Below, piece by piece: positions 17,367 through 25,637 of a stretch of DNA of 64,000 bases; within the stretch, counting starts at the first letter, position 1, and each line of letters opens with the position of its first letter. The position numbers were made by a program, and so were the translations under genes. Source of the stretch: Streptomyces sp. NBC_00259 (lineage in GTDB: Bacteria; Actinomycetota; Actinomycetes; Streptomycetales; Streptomycetaceae); the NCBI RefSeq assembly GCF_036181745.1, contig NZ_CP108080.1, forward strand, positions 4,245,501 to 4,309,500. The letters are read 5' to 3'. The notes beneath the pieces were generated by a model. That model searched no databases. It saw only the letters and a list, made by a program, of their open reading frames with translations, and was not told the origin of the DNA.

Positions 17367-18197
17367 TCACTCCTGCAAGAACGCCAACAGGTCTGGGTTC
17401 AGGACTTCCGGGTGGGTCGACAGCATGCCGTGGGGGAGCCCTTCGTAGCTCTTCAGGGTGCTGTCCTTCAGTCGCTCGGCCGACAACGGGCCCGCGTCCG
17501 CGTACGGCACGATCTGGTCGTCGGTGCCGTGGGCGACGAGGACCGGGACGTCGATCGCTGCGAGGTCCTCGTTGAAGTCGGTTTCGGAGAACGCCTTGAT
17601 GCACTCGTAGTGGGCGTTGGCCGCACCCATCATTCCCTGCCGCCACCAGTTGTCGATCAATCCCTGCGACACCTTCGCGCCGGGCCGGTTGAAGCCGTAG
17701 AACGGACCGGTCGGCACTTCGATGAAGAACTGCGAGCGATTGGCGGCGAGGGCCGCGCGCATTTCGTCGAAGGCCTCGATCGGCAGTCCGCCGGGGTTGG
17801 CGTCCGACTTGACCATGATCGGCGGCACCGCGCTGACGAGCACGGCCTTCCCCACCCGGCCCGGCTTGGCGCGCGCGACATACCGTGCGACCTCGCCGCC
17901 GCCTGTCGAGTGCCCGATGTGGAAGGCCCCTTGCAGATCGAGCGCGTCCGTCAGCGCCGCCACATCGGCGGCATAGGTGTCCATCTCATGACCGGTCGCG
18001 GTCTGGCTGGAGCGCCCGTGGCCACGTCGGTCGTGGGCGATCACCCGATAGCCGTGCCCGAGGAAGAACAGCATCTGGTTGTCCCAGTCATCGGCGCTGA
18101 GCGGCCAGCCATGGTGGAAGACGATCGCCTGGCCGTCGCGCGGACCCCAGTCCTTGTAGAAGATCTTGGTGCCGTCCTGAGTGGTGACGCTACCCAT
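17367..18197 (-). CDS. Alpha/beta hydrolase of the non-haem chloroperoxidase type
   Basis: 276 residues. FHHGWPLSADDWD is the oxyanion loop, DRRGHGRS and then GHSTGGGEV give the nucleophile Ser, and HGTDDQIVPY and GLPHGMLSTHPE the Asp and His of the triad. This is the pattern of cofactor-free haloperoxidases and related esterases; perhydrolase activity is known in the family but the natural substrate usually is not. ATG 18197 has AGGAAGGG upstream. It lies downstream of an ECF41 sigma factor on the same strand, with a hairpin between, and may be one of its targets (inference). Confidence 0.85.
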   Translation of the reverse strand: MGSVTTQDGTKIFYKDWGPRDGQAIVFHHGWPLSADDWDNQMLFFLGHGYRVIAHDRRGHGRSSQTATGHEMDTYAADVAALTDALDLQGAFHIGHSTGGGEVARYVARAKPGRVGKAVLVSAVPPIMVKSDANPGGLPIEAFDEMRAALAANRSQFFIEVPTGPFYGFNRPGAKVSQGLIDNWWRQGMMGAANAHYECIKAFSETDFNEDLAAIDVPVLVAHGTDDQIVPYADAGPLSAERLKDSTLKSYEGLPHGMLSTHPEVLNPDLLAFLQE

Positions 18198-18281
18198 CGT
18201 GTTCGCCCTTCCTACGACCTGGTTCCGCACCGGAAGGCGTCGGTGAGCTGCAGAACGGACTGCCGCCGCGACGCGGAATGC

Positions 18282-18309
18282 CCCCTTTCGACCGTATGGC
18301 CGAAAGGGG
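18282..18309 (-). terminator. 9-bp stem between sigma factor and hydrolase genes
   Basis: CCCCTTTCG (18282-18290) and CGAAAGGGG (18301-18309) around a 10-base loop. It may partly end transcription of the sigma gene ahead of the hydrolase. Confidence 0.5.
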
Positions 18310-18323
18310 CACGCCGCCACATG

Positions 18324-19205
18324 TCAGTCGCCCAGGGCCGCCAGGTCCAGCCGTGCCAGTCGTTCCGGGTCGGTGAGGATGTCGATCCGGACGACCTTGC
18401 CGCCCACGATGGCCAAGGACATGACCGAGAGCGCCTTGCCCTCGGGCGCCGCGACCATGCCCACCGTGCCGTTGACGAGGGCGAGGCGGGCGAGCGGGGC
18501 GAAGCGCTGGTACGTGATCGCCTGGCCGGCGACGTTCTCCGCGCCGTGGACCAGCTTCGTCGTGGCCGCCGCCAGGACGCCGCCGTCCACCCGCAGGACC
18601 ACGTCCGGGTCGAGCAGCGACAGCAGGGCGTCGAAGTCGCCACCGCGCGACGCGGCGATCCACGCGTCCACGACCTCACGCTGCCGCGCCAGATCGGGGT
18701 CCGGCACGGGTGCCTCGCCCACCCGCCGCCGCCCGCGGCTCGCGAGCTGCCGCGTCGCCGCGACCGACTTGCCGACGATCGGCGCGATCTCGTCGAACGG
18801 CACGGCGAACATGTCGTGCAGCACGAAGGCCAGCCGCTCCGCGGGCGCGAGCGTGTCGAGGACGACGAGCATCGCGAGGCCGACGGAGTCGGTGACGAGC
18901 GCCTCCGCCTCCGGGTCGGTGCCGCTGAGGCTGCTGATGACCGGGTCGGGCACGTAGACGTCGAGCGGGTCCTCACGGCGCGACGTACGCGACCGCAGCA
19001 TGTCCAGGCATACGCGGCCCACGACCGTCGTCAGCCAGCCGCCCAGGTTCTCCACGGCATCCGCGTCCGAGCGGCTGAGCCGCAGCCACGCCTCCTGGAC
19101 GGCGTCATCGGCCTCGCTCAACGAGCCGAGCATGCGGTATCCCACGGCCCGGAGATGAGACCGATGCTCCTCGAAGCGCTGCGCCAGCAGCTCGTCGTCG
19201 GTCAC
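18324..19205 (-). CDS. ECF41-type RNA polymerase sigma factor with SnoaL-like tail
   Basis: 293 residues: sigma region 2 (YRMLGSLSEADDAVQEAWLRL and WLTTVVGRVCLDMLRSR), region 4 (TLAPAERLAFVLHDMFAVPFDEIAPIVGKS), then an approximately 120-residue SnoaL/NTF2-like extension from REVVDAWIAASRGGDFD with the RVDGG motif. In ECF41 proteins this tail regulates core binding in place of an anti-sigma factor. ECF41 genes usually sit beside a carboxymuconolactone decarboxylase, epimerase or oxidoreductase; here the neighbour is an alpha/beta hydrolase. GTG start 19205 overlaps the DUF397 stop (GTGA). Confidence 0.9.
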   Translation of the reverse strand: MTDDELLAQRFEEHRSHLRAVGYRMLGSLSEADDAVQEAWLRLSRSDADAVENLGGWLTTVVGRVCLDMLRSRTSRREDPLDVYVPDPVISSLSGTDPEAEALVTDSVGLAMLVVLDTLAPAERLAFVLHDMFAVPFDEIAPIVGKSVAATRQLASRGRRRVGEAPVPDPDLARQREVVDAWIAASRGGDFDALLSLLDPDVVLRVDGGVLAAATTKLVHGAENVAGQAITYQRFAPLARLALVNGTVGMVAAPEGKALSVMSLAIVGGKVVRIDILTDPERLARLDLAALGD

Positions 19206-19390
19206 TTCGCCCAGTCGAGGAACGCCGACCAGGCGGTGGGTGCCACGGCGAAGGTGGGGCCGTCGGTGGCCTTGGAGTCGCGGAGGTGGATGGTGTGCGA
19301 CGACTCAGGCTGGTCGAAGGCGACCTCGACGCAGCTGCCGCCGCTGTCATCGCTGTAGCTGGACTTGAACCACCGCAGGCTGTCGCTCAT
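19202..19390 (-). CDS. DUF397 protein
   Basis: 62 residues, a complete DUF397 domain: W(F)KSSYSDDSGGSCVEVA near the N-terminus and LRDSKATDGPTFAVAPTAWSAFL. These small actinobacterial proteins pair with Scr1-type Xre regulators and behave like partners in toxin-antitoxin-like or developmental switches. It overlaps the Xre gene upstream (ATGA, 19387-19390) and the sigma gene downstream (GTGA, 19202-19205), so all three are probably co-translated. Confidence 0.9.
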   Translation of the reverse strand: MSDSLRWFKSSYSDDSGGSCVEVAFDQPESSHTIHLRDSKATDGPTFAVAPTAWSAFLDWAK

Positions 19391-20223
19391 CTCTGCTCTC
19401 CCGCCAACTGCTGGATGAGGCCCAGCGATTCCCGGGGATCCAGGGCCTGTGCTCGGATCCTCGCATACCGCTGGAACAACGTACTCACCTTTGCGGGGTC
19501 CCTGATCAGCAGGCTCTCGCCCTGCATCTCCAGATAGGCCAGGCGGTCGTGCTCGGGCGTCTCGACCAGTTCCAGCCCGCCGCGTGCACCCGCGTACTCG
19601 CCGCTGAGCCCGGCGTCCAAGGGCAGCACCTGAAGGGTGACGTTGCGCCGCCTCGCGCACTCGGCGAGGTACAGCAGTTGCTCCCGCATGATCTCCTCGG
19701 TGCCGATCTTCCGCTTCAGCGCGGACTCCTCGAGAACCAGCTCGATCGTCGCCATGGGCTGCCGGTCGAAGAGCGCCTTGCGCGCCGTTCGCGCCTCGAC
19801 CAGTTCCTCCACGCGCTGGTCGGACAGTGGTGGATACCCGCCGCCGATCAAGGCTCGTGCGTACGCGTCCGTCTGGAAGAGGCCGTGGACGACGGTGATC
19901 GCGTACAGATGCAGCGCAACCGCCTTCTGCTCCAGGCCCGCGTAGTCCTTGAACTGCGGCGGGTACTTCTCCATCCGCATGTACACCCGCGCCTGCTCGA
20001 AGATCTCCAGCCCGTCCCCGAGCACCTGCTCCAGCTTGACGAGCATCTCGTCGCTCGCCGGCTGCGCACACGTCTCCATCGCGCTCACCGCCGCCGCCGA
20101 GAAGCCCATTTCCCTGCCGAGCTGTTCCTGCGTCCATCCCTTTCGTACGCGGAGCTTTCGCGCCACGTCCGCCACCAGTCGCGCTGTCGGACTCGCCGAT
20201 TCCTTGTTTTCCGCTCGCGCCAT
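19387..20223 (-). CDS. Xre-family regulator with DUF5753 domain (Scr1-like)
   Basis: 278 residues. HTH_31 at about 10-65 (VARKLRVRKGWTQEQLGREMGFSAAAVSAMET), then the long DUF5753 domain (ALHLYAITVVHGLFQTDAYARAL, LVLEESALKRKIG, VLPLDAG). Family members control themselves and neighbours with DUF397 proteins. ATG 20223 is taken; a TTG seven codons upstream is also in frame. A tandem TCAACCGGTC repeat lies 18 bp upstream and may be its operator. Confidence 0.9.
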   Translation of the reverse strand: MARAENKESASPTARLVADVARKLRVRKGWTQEQLGREMGFSAAAVSAMETCAQPASDEMLVKLEQVLGDGLEIFEQARVYMRMEKYPPQFKDYAGLEQKAVALHLYAITVVHGLFQTDAYARALIGGGYPPLSDQRVEELVEARTARKALFDRQPMATIELVLEESALKRKIGTEEIMREQLLYLAECARRRNVTLQVLPLDAGLSGEYAGARGGLELVETPEHDRLAYLEMQGESLLIRDPAKVSTLFQRYARIRAQALDPRESLGLIQQLAGEQR

Positions 20224-20240
20224 TGCGATCCCGTTCTGAC

Positions 20241-20260
20241 TCAACCGGTCTCAACCGGTC
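20241..20260. promoter_or_regulatory. Tandem 10-bp repeat, possible Xre operator
   Basis: TCAACCGGTC occurs twice head to tail, each with a palindromic ACCGGT core, one helical turn apart. It stands between the divergent Xre gene and the hypothetical gene at 20379, which suits an autoregulatory site. Confidence 0.5.
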
Positions 20261-20378
20261 ACTACCCGGCCCCGCCGAACTCGACCCGCCTCGACGGGCC
20301 TTGGCGCAGGTCAAAAGGGGTGCGACGGGCTCGCCCGGGTCATGGAAAACGCTAACCGCACGTGGTCAGACTGGAGTT

Positions 20379-20786
20379 GTGAATGCGCAAACTCGCGGGG
20401 CGAGCATCGACTGGATTCCCGATTCCGGATTCCAGCTCCGAAAGGCCGGCGTGCATTTCGACGCGGTACGTGTCGACGGCGACGACGGGCGCCGGCTGGC
20501 CGATCTGATGGTCCGGATGACGGGCGGTGATCCCGGGCCCGTCGTCACCGAGGCGAACGGCTGCCGGGGCGTGTACTTCCTCCTCCCGGCGGCCAGTACG
20601 GTCAACCGCTCCTGGCCGCGCGGGGTGATCCGGTACAACTCGGCCATGGGGTGCGCCGGTTACGTGCCCGTACCCGCGCTCGAAGGTCCGACCTGGCCGC
20701 TGGCCTGGCGTTTCCCGCCCGCCGGGGACGGACGCTTCGTGCATCCGCTGCTCCTGCGTACGGCGGCCACCGAGCTGCTGGGCTGA
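20379..20786 (+). CDS. Hypothetical protein divergent from the Xre/DUF397 genes
   Basis: About 135 residues. An N-terminal IDWIPDSGFQLRKAGVHFDAVRV and a later CRGVYFLLPAAS recall the small actinobacterial proteins, distantly related to bifunctional primase-polymerase N-terminal domains, that sit near Scr1-type regulators; this resemblance is weak. No membrane helix. GTG 20379 is picked because the product begins there like its relatives as I remember them; the GGAG two bases before it is too close for a normal ribosome site, so the start is uncertain. It shares an upstream region with the Xre gene. Confidence 0.6.
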   Translation: MNAQTRGASIDWIPDSGFQLRKAGVHFDAVRVDGDDGRRLADLMVRMTGGDPGPVVTEANGCRGVYFLLPAASTVNRSWPRGVIRYNSAMGCAGYVPVPALEGPTWPLAWRFPPAGDGRFVHPLLLRTAATELLG

Positions 20787-20805
20787 CGGCCGTGGACTGT
20801 TCGTA

Positions 20806-20826
20806 CATCTGTATAAAGCATCTGTA
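20806..20826 (+). promoter_or_regulatory. Repeated CATCTGTA before capA
   Basis: CATCTGTA at 20806-20813 and again at 20819-20826, 13 bases apart, with TATAAA between. This AT-rich patch ends 17 bases before the ATG at 20844 and is probably the promoter or operator region of the CapA gene. Confidence 0.4.
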
Positions 20827-20843
20827 AGTGCAAAAATTGGGCC

Positions 20844-21971
20844 ATGGCCGGGCAAGCCCTCGTGACGCTGTTCCTGTGCGGCGATGTCATGTCGGGCCGG
20901 GGCGTCGACCAGATCCTGCCGCACCCCGGTGATCCCGTCCTGCGCGAGGGCTACATCCGGGACGCCCGCGACTACGTGGCGCTCGCCGAGGCCGTGAACG
21001 GAGTGATTCCGCAGCCCGTGGACTACGCCTGGCCCTGGGGCGCCGCACTGGACGTGCTCGACCGGTTCGCGCCGGATGTGCGGGTGATCGACCTGGAGAG
21101 CAGTGTCACGACGAGTGACGAGTTCGCGCAGGGCAAGGCGGTGACGTACCGGATGCATCCGGACAACGTTCCGTGTCTGGCGGCCGCGCGGCCCGATGTG
21201 TGTGCGCTGGCCAACAACCATGTCCTCGACTTCGGGCGGCGCGGACTGGAGGAGACCCTGGCGGCGCTGAACCGTGCCGGTCTGCGGCCGGCCGGGGCCG
21301 GGCGGAACAGGGACGAGGCACAGCGACCGGTCCCGGTGCCGACGAACGCGGGCGGGCGGGTACTCGTCCTGTCCTGCGGGATGGCGTCCGCGGGGATCCC
21401 GTCCCGCTGGGCGGCGGGGGAGGGCCGGCCGGGCGTCGACTTCGTGCCCGATCTCTCCGCCCGCAGCGCCGACGCGCTCGTACGGCGGCTGCGGGCGGTC
21501 CGCGAGCCCGGCGATCTGACCGTCGTCTCCATCCACTGGGGCTCGAACTGGGGATACGGGGTTTCACAGAGCCAGAGCGCGTTCGCCCACCGGCTCGTCG
21601 ACGGCGGAGTGGACCTCGTCCACGGTCACTCCTCGCACCATCCGCGGCCGATCCAGGTCTACCGGGGCAAGCTCATCCTGTACGGCTGCGGCGACCTCAT
21701 CGACGACTACGAAGGCATCTCCGGCTACGAGCGCTACCGCGACGACCTGCGGCTGCTGTACTTCCCGGCCCTGGAGGCGGAGACGGGCGAACTGGCCGCG
21801 CTGCGGATCGTCCCGATGCAGGCCCGCCAGATGCGGCTCCACCACGCCTCGGCGGCGGACTCCGGCTGGCTCTGCGAGGTCCTGAGCAGGGCAGGGCGCG
21901 CGTTCGGCACGCAGGTGGAGCCCGAGCTCGGCGGGGGCGGGACGCTCACGCTCCGCTGGTCCCGCCACTGA
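20844..21971 (+). CDS. CapA-family protein (metallophosphatase fold)
   Basis: 375 residues, related to CapA/PgsA of poly-gamma-glutamate synthesis. FLCGDVMSGRGVD gives the first metal-site residues, VIDLESSVT the Asp/Glu, CALANNHVLDFG the NNH, and VSIHWGSNWG plus VHGHSSHHPRP the His ligands. No clear signal peptide or lipobox is seen, so it may act in the cytoplasm. No pgsB or pgsC homologues are adjacent, so a polymer role is not supported by context. Confidence 0.88.
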   Translation: MAGQALVTLFLCGDVMSGRGVDQILPHPGDPVLREGYIRDARDYVALAEAVNGVIPQPVDYAWPWGAALDVLDRFAPDVRVIDLESSVTTSDEFAQGKAVTYRMHPDNVPCLAAARPDVCALANNHVLDFGRRGLEETLAALNRAGLRPAGAGRNRDEAQRPVPVPTNAGGRVLVLSCGMASAGIPSRWAAGEGRPGVDFVPDLSARSADALVRRLRAVREPGDLTVVSIHWGSNWGYGVSQSQSAFAHRLVDGGVDLVHGHSSHHPRPIQVYRGKLILYGCGDLIDDYEGISGYERYRDDLRLLYFPALEAETGELAALRIVPMQARQMRLHHASAADSGWLCEVLSRAGRAFGTQVEPELGGGGTLTLRWSRH

Positions 21972-23723
21972 TCACTCCACCTTCGTGTACGTCAGCGGGG
22001 CTCCGCCGGAGCCGACGAGCTCGCGGACGATCGTGCGGTCGTCGGGCATGTCGAGACGGCTCCACTCGCCGGGGGCGCAGCTTTGACGATCACCGAAGGT
22101 GACCTGGGTGGGGCCGAGTTCGAGGGGCGGGCCCGGGTCGCGGAGGGTGGCGGACCAGGCACAGTCGTAGGTGGCGCTCGTGCCGGTGAGGGTCATGACC
22201 GTGTCGCCGGTCGAGCCGCGGGTGATGGTCATGACGCGGGTGTTGGTGTTGCCGTCGGCGGTGGTGAAGGCCGCCTGCCAGGTGCCCACGTACTCCTGGG
22301 GAACGGTCCCGGGGCCGGTGGTGGGCGATGCTTCGGGCGACTTCGGGGACGACTCCGCGGTCGCGGGGCTCCCCGAGGCCGACGGGCCGGGCACCGGCGG
22401 GTTCTTCTTGTGCCCTGAGCCGTTCATGAGCGCGTACACCGAAGTGCCGGCGGCGACCGCGACGACCACGGCGACGGCGACGAGGGCCACCGTGCCGCGG
22501 GCGTTGGGGCGCGGCGGCTCGGGGGCGGGCGGCAGCGGGACGTAGACGGGATGGGAGACGTACGGGGGCGGCGTCGGAGGGCCGGGCATCGTGGGAAGGG
22601 CGTGCACCGCGGGCACACCCGGAGGAGCGGTACCCGGCGGGGTCAGTGGCGGAGGAGCAGCCCCCGGAGGAGCGGTCCCCTGAGGACCAGGGACGGGAGG
22701 AGTCGGTGCCGACGGGTCCGGGAAGCTCTCCGGGTGCTCGACCTCCAGCAGTTTCACGGCATGGCTGCCCAGTTGGGCGATGAGCGATCCGGGAAGCCAC
22801 GGCACCGTGGAGTCCTGCGACACGCCACCGGCCCGCTCCAGGATCTGCTCCAGCGTGGGCCGGGAGCCGGGCTCCTTGTGCAGGCAGTCGCGTATCAGGT
22901 CCCGCAGCCCGTCCGGGACGCCGGAGAGATCCGGCTCCTCTTCGGCGATCCGGAACATCTGGGCGTGCACTCCGCTGTCCGCCGAGCCGAACGGCAGCCG
23001 CCCGCTCGCCGCGTACGCGAGGACCGAGCCCAGGCAGAACACGTCGCAGGCCGGGGTGATCCGGTCCCCGCGCACCTGCTCGGGGGCCATGAACCCGGGT
23101 GAACCGACCAGCGCTCCCGTGCGGGTGAGCCCGCCGTCCGTGACGGTCTCCAGGGCGCGGGCGATTCCGAAGTCGATGACGCGGGGGCCGTCGATGGTGA
23201 CCAGCACGTTGGAGGGCTTGAGGTCGCGGTGGACGATGCCGGCGCGGTGGATGTCCGTCAGGGCGCGGGCGAGGCCGACGCCGAGGGTGCGTACGGAATG
23301 CTCGGGCAGCGGGCCGTGGGCGGCGGGGCCGCTGTCCCGGCCGCCGTCCCAGCCGTCGTCGTCGCCCTGACGGCTGTGGCTCCCGTCGCCCCGGCCGCCG
23401 CCCTGGCCGCCGGACACGACGGCGTGGAGCGAGGGCCCGGCGACGTAACCGGTCGCGACCCACGGCACCGCCGCCTCGGTGTCCGCGTCCAGCACCGGCG
23501 CGGTCCAGGACCCGCCCACCCGGCGGGCCGCCGCCACCTCCTGGCGGAAGCGGCTGCGGAACTCCTCCTGCTCCGCCAGCTCACGCCGTACGAGCTTGAC
23601 CGCGACCGTACGGCCCCGGTCCGAGCGGGCGAGATACACCCGGCCCATGCCGCCGGCTCCCAGGCGGGCGAGCAGCCGGTACGCGCCGATGCGCCGCGGA
23701 TCCCCCGATGCGAGCTGCTCCAT
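21972..23723 (-). CDS. Transmembrane Ser/Thr protein kinase 2
   Basis: 583 residues, paralogue of the kinase at 13647-15554. LGAGGMGRVYLARSDRG, AVKLV, HRDLKPSN, DFGIARALETVTDGGLTRTG and GSPGFMAPEQVRG mark the kinase domain. It has a Gly/Asp-rich insertion after SLHAVVSGG and a proline-rich linker (about 330-400). One membrane helix (TVALVAVAVVVAVAAGTSVYALM) is followed by an extracellular unit starting PQEYVGTWQAAF, which resembles the two units in kinase 1. The stop is directly after the CapA stop, so the genes converge with no spacer. ATG 23723 start. Confidence 0.9.
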   Translation of the reverse strand: MEQLASGDPRRIGAYRLLARLGAGGMGRVYLARSDRGRTVAVKLVRRELAEQEEFRSRFRQEVAAARRVGGSWTAPVLDADTEAAVPWVATGYVAGPSLHAVVSGGQGGGRGDGSHSRQGDDDGWDGGRDSGPAAHGPLPEHSVRTLGVGLARALTDIHRAGIVHRDLKPSNVLVTIDGPRVIDFGIARALETVTDGGLTRTGALVGSPGFMAPEQVRGDRITPACDVFCLGSVLAYAASGRLPFGSADSGVHAQMFRIAEEEPDLSGVPDGLRDLIRDCLHKEPGSRPTLEQILERAGGVSQDSTVPWLPGSLIAQLGSHAVKLLEVEHPESFPDPSAPTPPVPGPQGTAPPGAAPPPLTPPGTAPPGVPAVHALPTMPGPPTPPPYVSHPVYVPLPPAPEPPRPNARGTVALVAVAVVVAVAAGTSVYALMNGSGHKKNPPVPGPSASGSPATAESSPKSPEASPTTGPGTVPQEYVGTWQAAFTTADGNTNTRVMTITRGSTGDTVMTLTGTSATYDCAWSATLRDPGPPLELGPTQVTFGDRQSCAPGEWSRLDMPDDRTIVRELVGSGGAPLTYTKVE

Positions 23724-23752
23724 GGCCGAGCGGCCCTCCCCCCGAAGTTCGT

Positions 23753-23770
23753 CACGCGCGTACGCGCGTG
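23753..23770. promoter_or_regulatory. Perfect 18-bp palindrome upstream of kinase 2
   Basis: CACGCGCGTACGCGCGTG, 30 bp upstream of the kinase start. It could be an operator, or a stem in a divergent transcript. No regulator that would bind it is evident. Confidence 0.45.
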
Positions 23771-23824
23771 CTCGATCGCCTGAGGATAGTGCGCGGGGAA
23801 GCGGTCCCCACAGATGGTCGGCAC

Positions 23825-23854
23825 TAGGCCAGAAATCGGCCTAATTCCGGCCTA
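23825..23854. promoter_or_regulatory. Three TAGGCC/GGCCTA motifs before the VOC gene
   Basis: TAGGCC at 23825 and GGCCTA at 23838 form an inverted pair; a further GGCCTA at 23849 is 11 bp on, one helical turn. This is likely an operator for the VOC gene at 23901; the nearby MarR gene is one possible source of its regulator. Confidence 0.45.
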
Positions 23855-23900
23855 CCTTCTGTCGAGTTGCGATCCCGTAGGCATACGCGAGGAGACAGGC

Positions 23901-24413
23901 ATGACCGTTCAGCCGGTTCCCGAGGGCTACACCACGGTCACGCCGTGGATCATCGGCCATGACACGGCGGGCCTCATCGACTACCTCCAACGGGCCTTCG
24001 ACGCGGAGGATTTGGGCCGCTTCGAGATGGAGGACGGCACGATCGGGCACGCGGAGCTGCGCATCGGGAACGCGCGGCTGATGGCCTTCGACGGTCCGAA
24101 GGGCTGGCCGGCCACCCCCGCCTTCGTGCGGCTGTACGTGCCGGACGCGGAGGAGACGCACCGGCGGGCGGTCGCGGCGGGGGGTACGTCGGTGACGGAG
24201 GTGACCCACCTGTACTTCGGCGACAAGGTGGGCCGGGTCCGTGATCCCTACGGCAACGTCTGGTGGATCCAGACACACATCGAGGACGTGGACGAGGCGG
24301 AGCTGGAACGGCGGCTGTCCGACCCGGAGTTCGGCGAGTCGATGGCGTACGTCACCGGCTCGCTGGCGCGGGCCGGTGCGAAGCCGGACCATCCTGCCGG
24401 TCCGCCGAACTGA
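23901..24413 (+). CDS. VOC-superfamily (PhnB/glyoxalase-like) protein
   Basis: 170 residues, two beta-alpha-beta-beta-beta modules: VTPWIIGHDTAGLIDYLQRAF then FVRLYVPDAEETHRRAVAAG, ending in the DPYGNVWWIQTH strand with a metal-ligand-like pattern (H of IGHAELR, E or H later). PhnB-like proteins of this type have varied or unknown activity. RBS GAGGAGA seven bases before ATG 23901. Its last 62 bases overlap the convergent MarR gene. Confidence 0.88.
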   Translation: MTVQPVPEGYTTVTPWIIGHDTAGLIDYLQRAFDAEDLGRFEMEDGTIGHAELRIGNARLMAFDGPKGWPATPAFVRLYVPDAEETHRRAVAAGGTSVTEVTHLYFGDKVGRVRDPYGNVWWIQTHIEDVDEAELERRLSDPEFGESMAYVTGSLARAGAKPDHPAGPPN

Positions 24414-24855
24414 TCGCGTCCATCGCCTCGGACAGCCGTGTCAGGACCCGCACCGTCTGCTCGAACCGCTCCGGCCCGAGCTCTGCGGCGAGCCGGGCCG
24501 CGAGGTCCGCGTGGGCGGGGTCGATCCTCTGGATCGCGGCCCGGCCCTCGGCGGTGGGCCGCAGCAGTTTGGCGCGGCGGTGCGCCGGGTTCGGGACGTA
24601 CTCGGCGAGGCCCTTGTCCACCAGCAGGTCGGCGATCCGCTGCACGCTCTGCCGGGTGATGCCCATGGCGCGGGCGACCCCGGCGACGGGCAGGGGCTCG
24701 CCGAGCACGGCGCCGAGCACCTGCCACCAGGCGGCGGTCAGCCCGGCGGGGCGGGCCAGTTCCTCGGCGACACCGAGGAACTGGCCGTTGAGCCGGAAGA
24801 CGCCGAGGGCCGTGGCGCTCAGCAGATCCTGCTGCGCCCGGGGTGCGTCCGTCAT
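24352..24855 (-). CDS. MarR-family regulator
   Basis: 167 residues. The winged helix is seen in LPVAGVARAMGITRQSVQRIADLLVDKGLAEYVPNPAHRRAKLL, with wing residues NPAHRRA; flanking helices form the dimer. It is co-transcribed behind the DJ-1/PfpI gene (ATGA overlap 24852-24855), whose promoter carries TGACA/TGTCA inverted repeats that it may bind. The 3' end overlaps the VOC gene by 62 bp on the other strand. Confidence 0.9.
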   Translation of the reverse strand: MTDAPRAQQDLLSATALGVFRLNGQFLGVAEELARPAGLTAAWWQVLGAVLGEPLPVAGVARAMGITRQSVQRIADLLVDKGLAEYVPNPAHRRAKLLRPTAEGRAAIQRIDPAHADLAARLAAELGPERFEQTVRVLTRLSEAMDAISSADRQDGPASHRPAPASR

Positions 24856-25439
24856 GAGTTGAGCTCTTCGTACGCGGCCGGGTCCGAGTCGTGGAACAGC
24901 CGGTACCAGGCGTCGAGCCGGGCTCCCTCGAACGCGCCCAGTCTGCCGAGCACTTCACGGGCGAACGCGACGGGCTCGGTCGGGCCGGCCGTGATCAGAT
25001 CGCCGTCGGTGACGGCGTCGGTGTCGACGTAGTTCCCACCGCCCGCGTAGCCGGTGGCCGCGAGATAGAACGACACGGCGCTGGTGTGCTTCCTGTCGTC
25101 CAGCAGTCCCTCCCGCGCCAGCCCGGCCGTGGCCCCGCAGATCGCGGCGACGGGCACGCCCGCGGCCAGGAACTCGCGCGCCTTGCGGGCGAAGGGCGTG
25201 AGGTCGTCGCCCGTGTCCCACAGGTCGGCGCCGGGGAGGACGAGCAGCTCGCTGTCCTCGGGCCGCAGCTCGTCGAGGGCGAGCTCGGGCAGGACGCGCA
25301 GGCCGCCGATGCTGGTGACCGGCTTGTCGGCGGCGGGGCCGACGGTGCGGACGGGGTGGCCGGTGCGGGCGAGCCAGGCGGTGGCGTGGCCGGTTTCCCA
25401 GTCGGCGAAGGTGTCGTAGACGGCGAGATGGACGGTCAT
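24852..25439 (-). CDS. DJ-1/PfpI-family protein
   Basis: 195 residues, class-I glutamine-amidotransferase-like fold. VAAICGATAGLA contains the nucleophile-elbow Cys (about residue 100), and LVLPGADLWD an acidic residue near the site. Members act as glyoxalases, chaperones, isonitrile hydratases or proteases; which applies here is not readable. First gene of an operon with a MarR regulator. Confidence 0.88.
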   Translation of the reverse strand: MTVHLAVYDTFADWETGHATAWLARTGHPVRTVGPAADKPVTSIGGLRVLPELALDELRPEDSELLVLPGADLWDTGDDLTPFARKAREFLAAGVPVAAICGATAGLAREGLLDDRKHTSAVSFYLAATGYAGGGNYVDTDAVTDGDLITAGPTEPVAFAREVLGRLGAFEGARLDAWYRLFHDSDPAAYEELNS

Positions 25440-25459
25440 GGCGGCCTCCCTGCGGTCGA

Positions 25460-25496
25460 TTGACAGTAAATTGTCATAACGTCAGCATGCTGTCAA
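25460..25496. promoter_or_regulatory. MarR-type operator and -35 of the DJ-1/MarR operon
   Basis: TTGACAG (25460) and CTGTCAA (25490-25496) are inverted, with an inner TGACA/TGTCA pair at 25461 and 25472. On the minus strand TTGACA (25496-25491) is a consensus -35. Autoregulation by the MarR protein of the operon is inferred. Confidence 0.6.
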
Positions 25497-25637
25497 TGGG
25501 TCTGGGTGACTCGCAGGGATCGCTCGCAGGGATCGCTCGCAGTGGTGTCTCCGTCGCGACACCTTGCCCATGAAAGTGGCCGAGGCCATACAAGGTGGCC
25601 ATGTCGACCGTGACCTGGGCGTCCCTAACCTGGCCGC

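Noticed and set aside
16533..19358. 941-residue plus-strand frame
   Set aside because: It overlaps parts of four supported genes on both strands; its composition is that of a high-GC non-coding frame.
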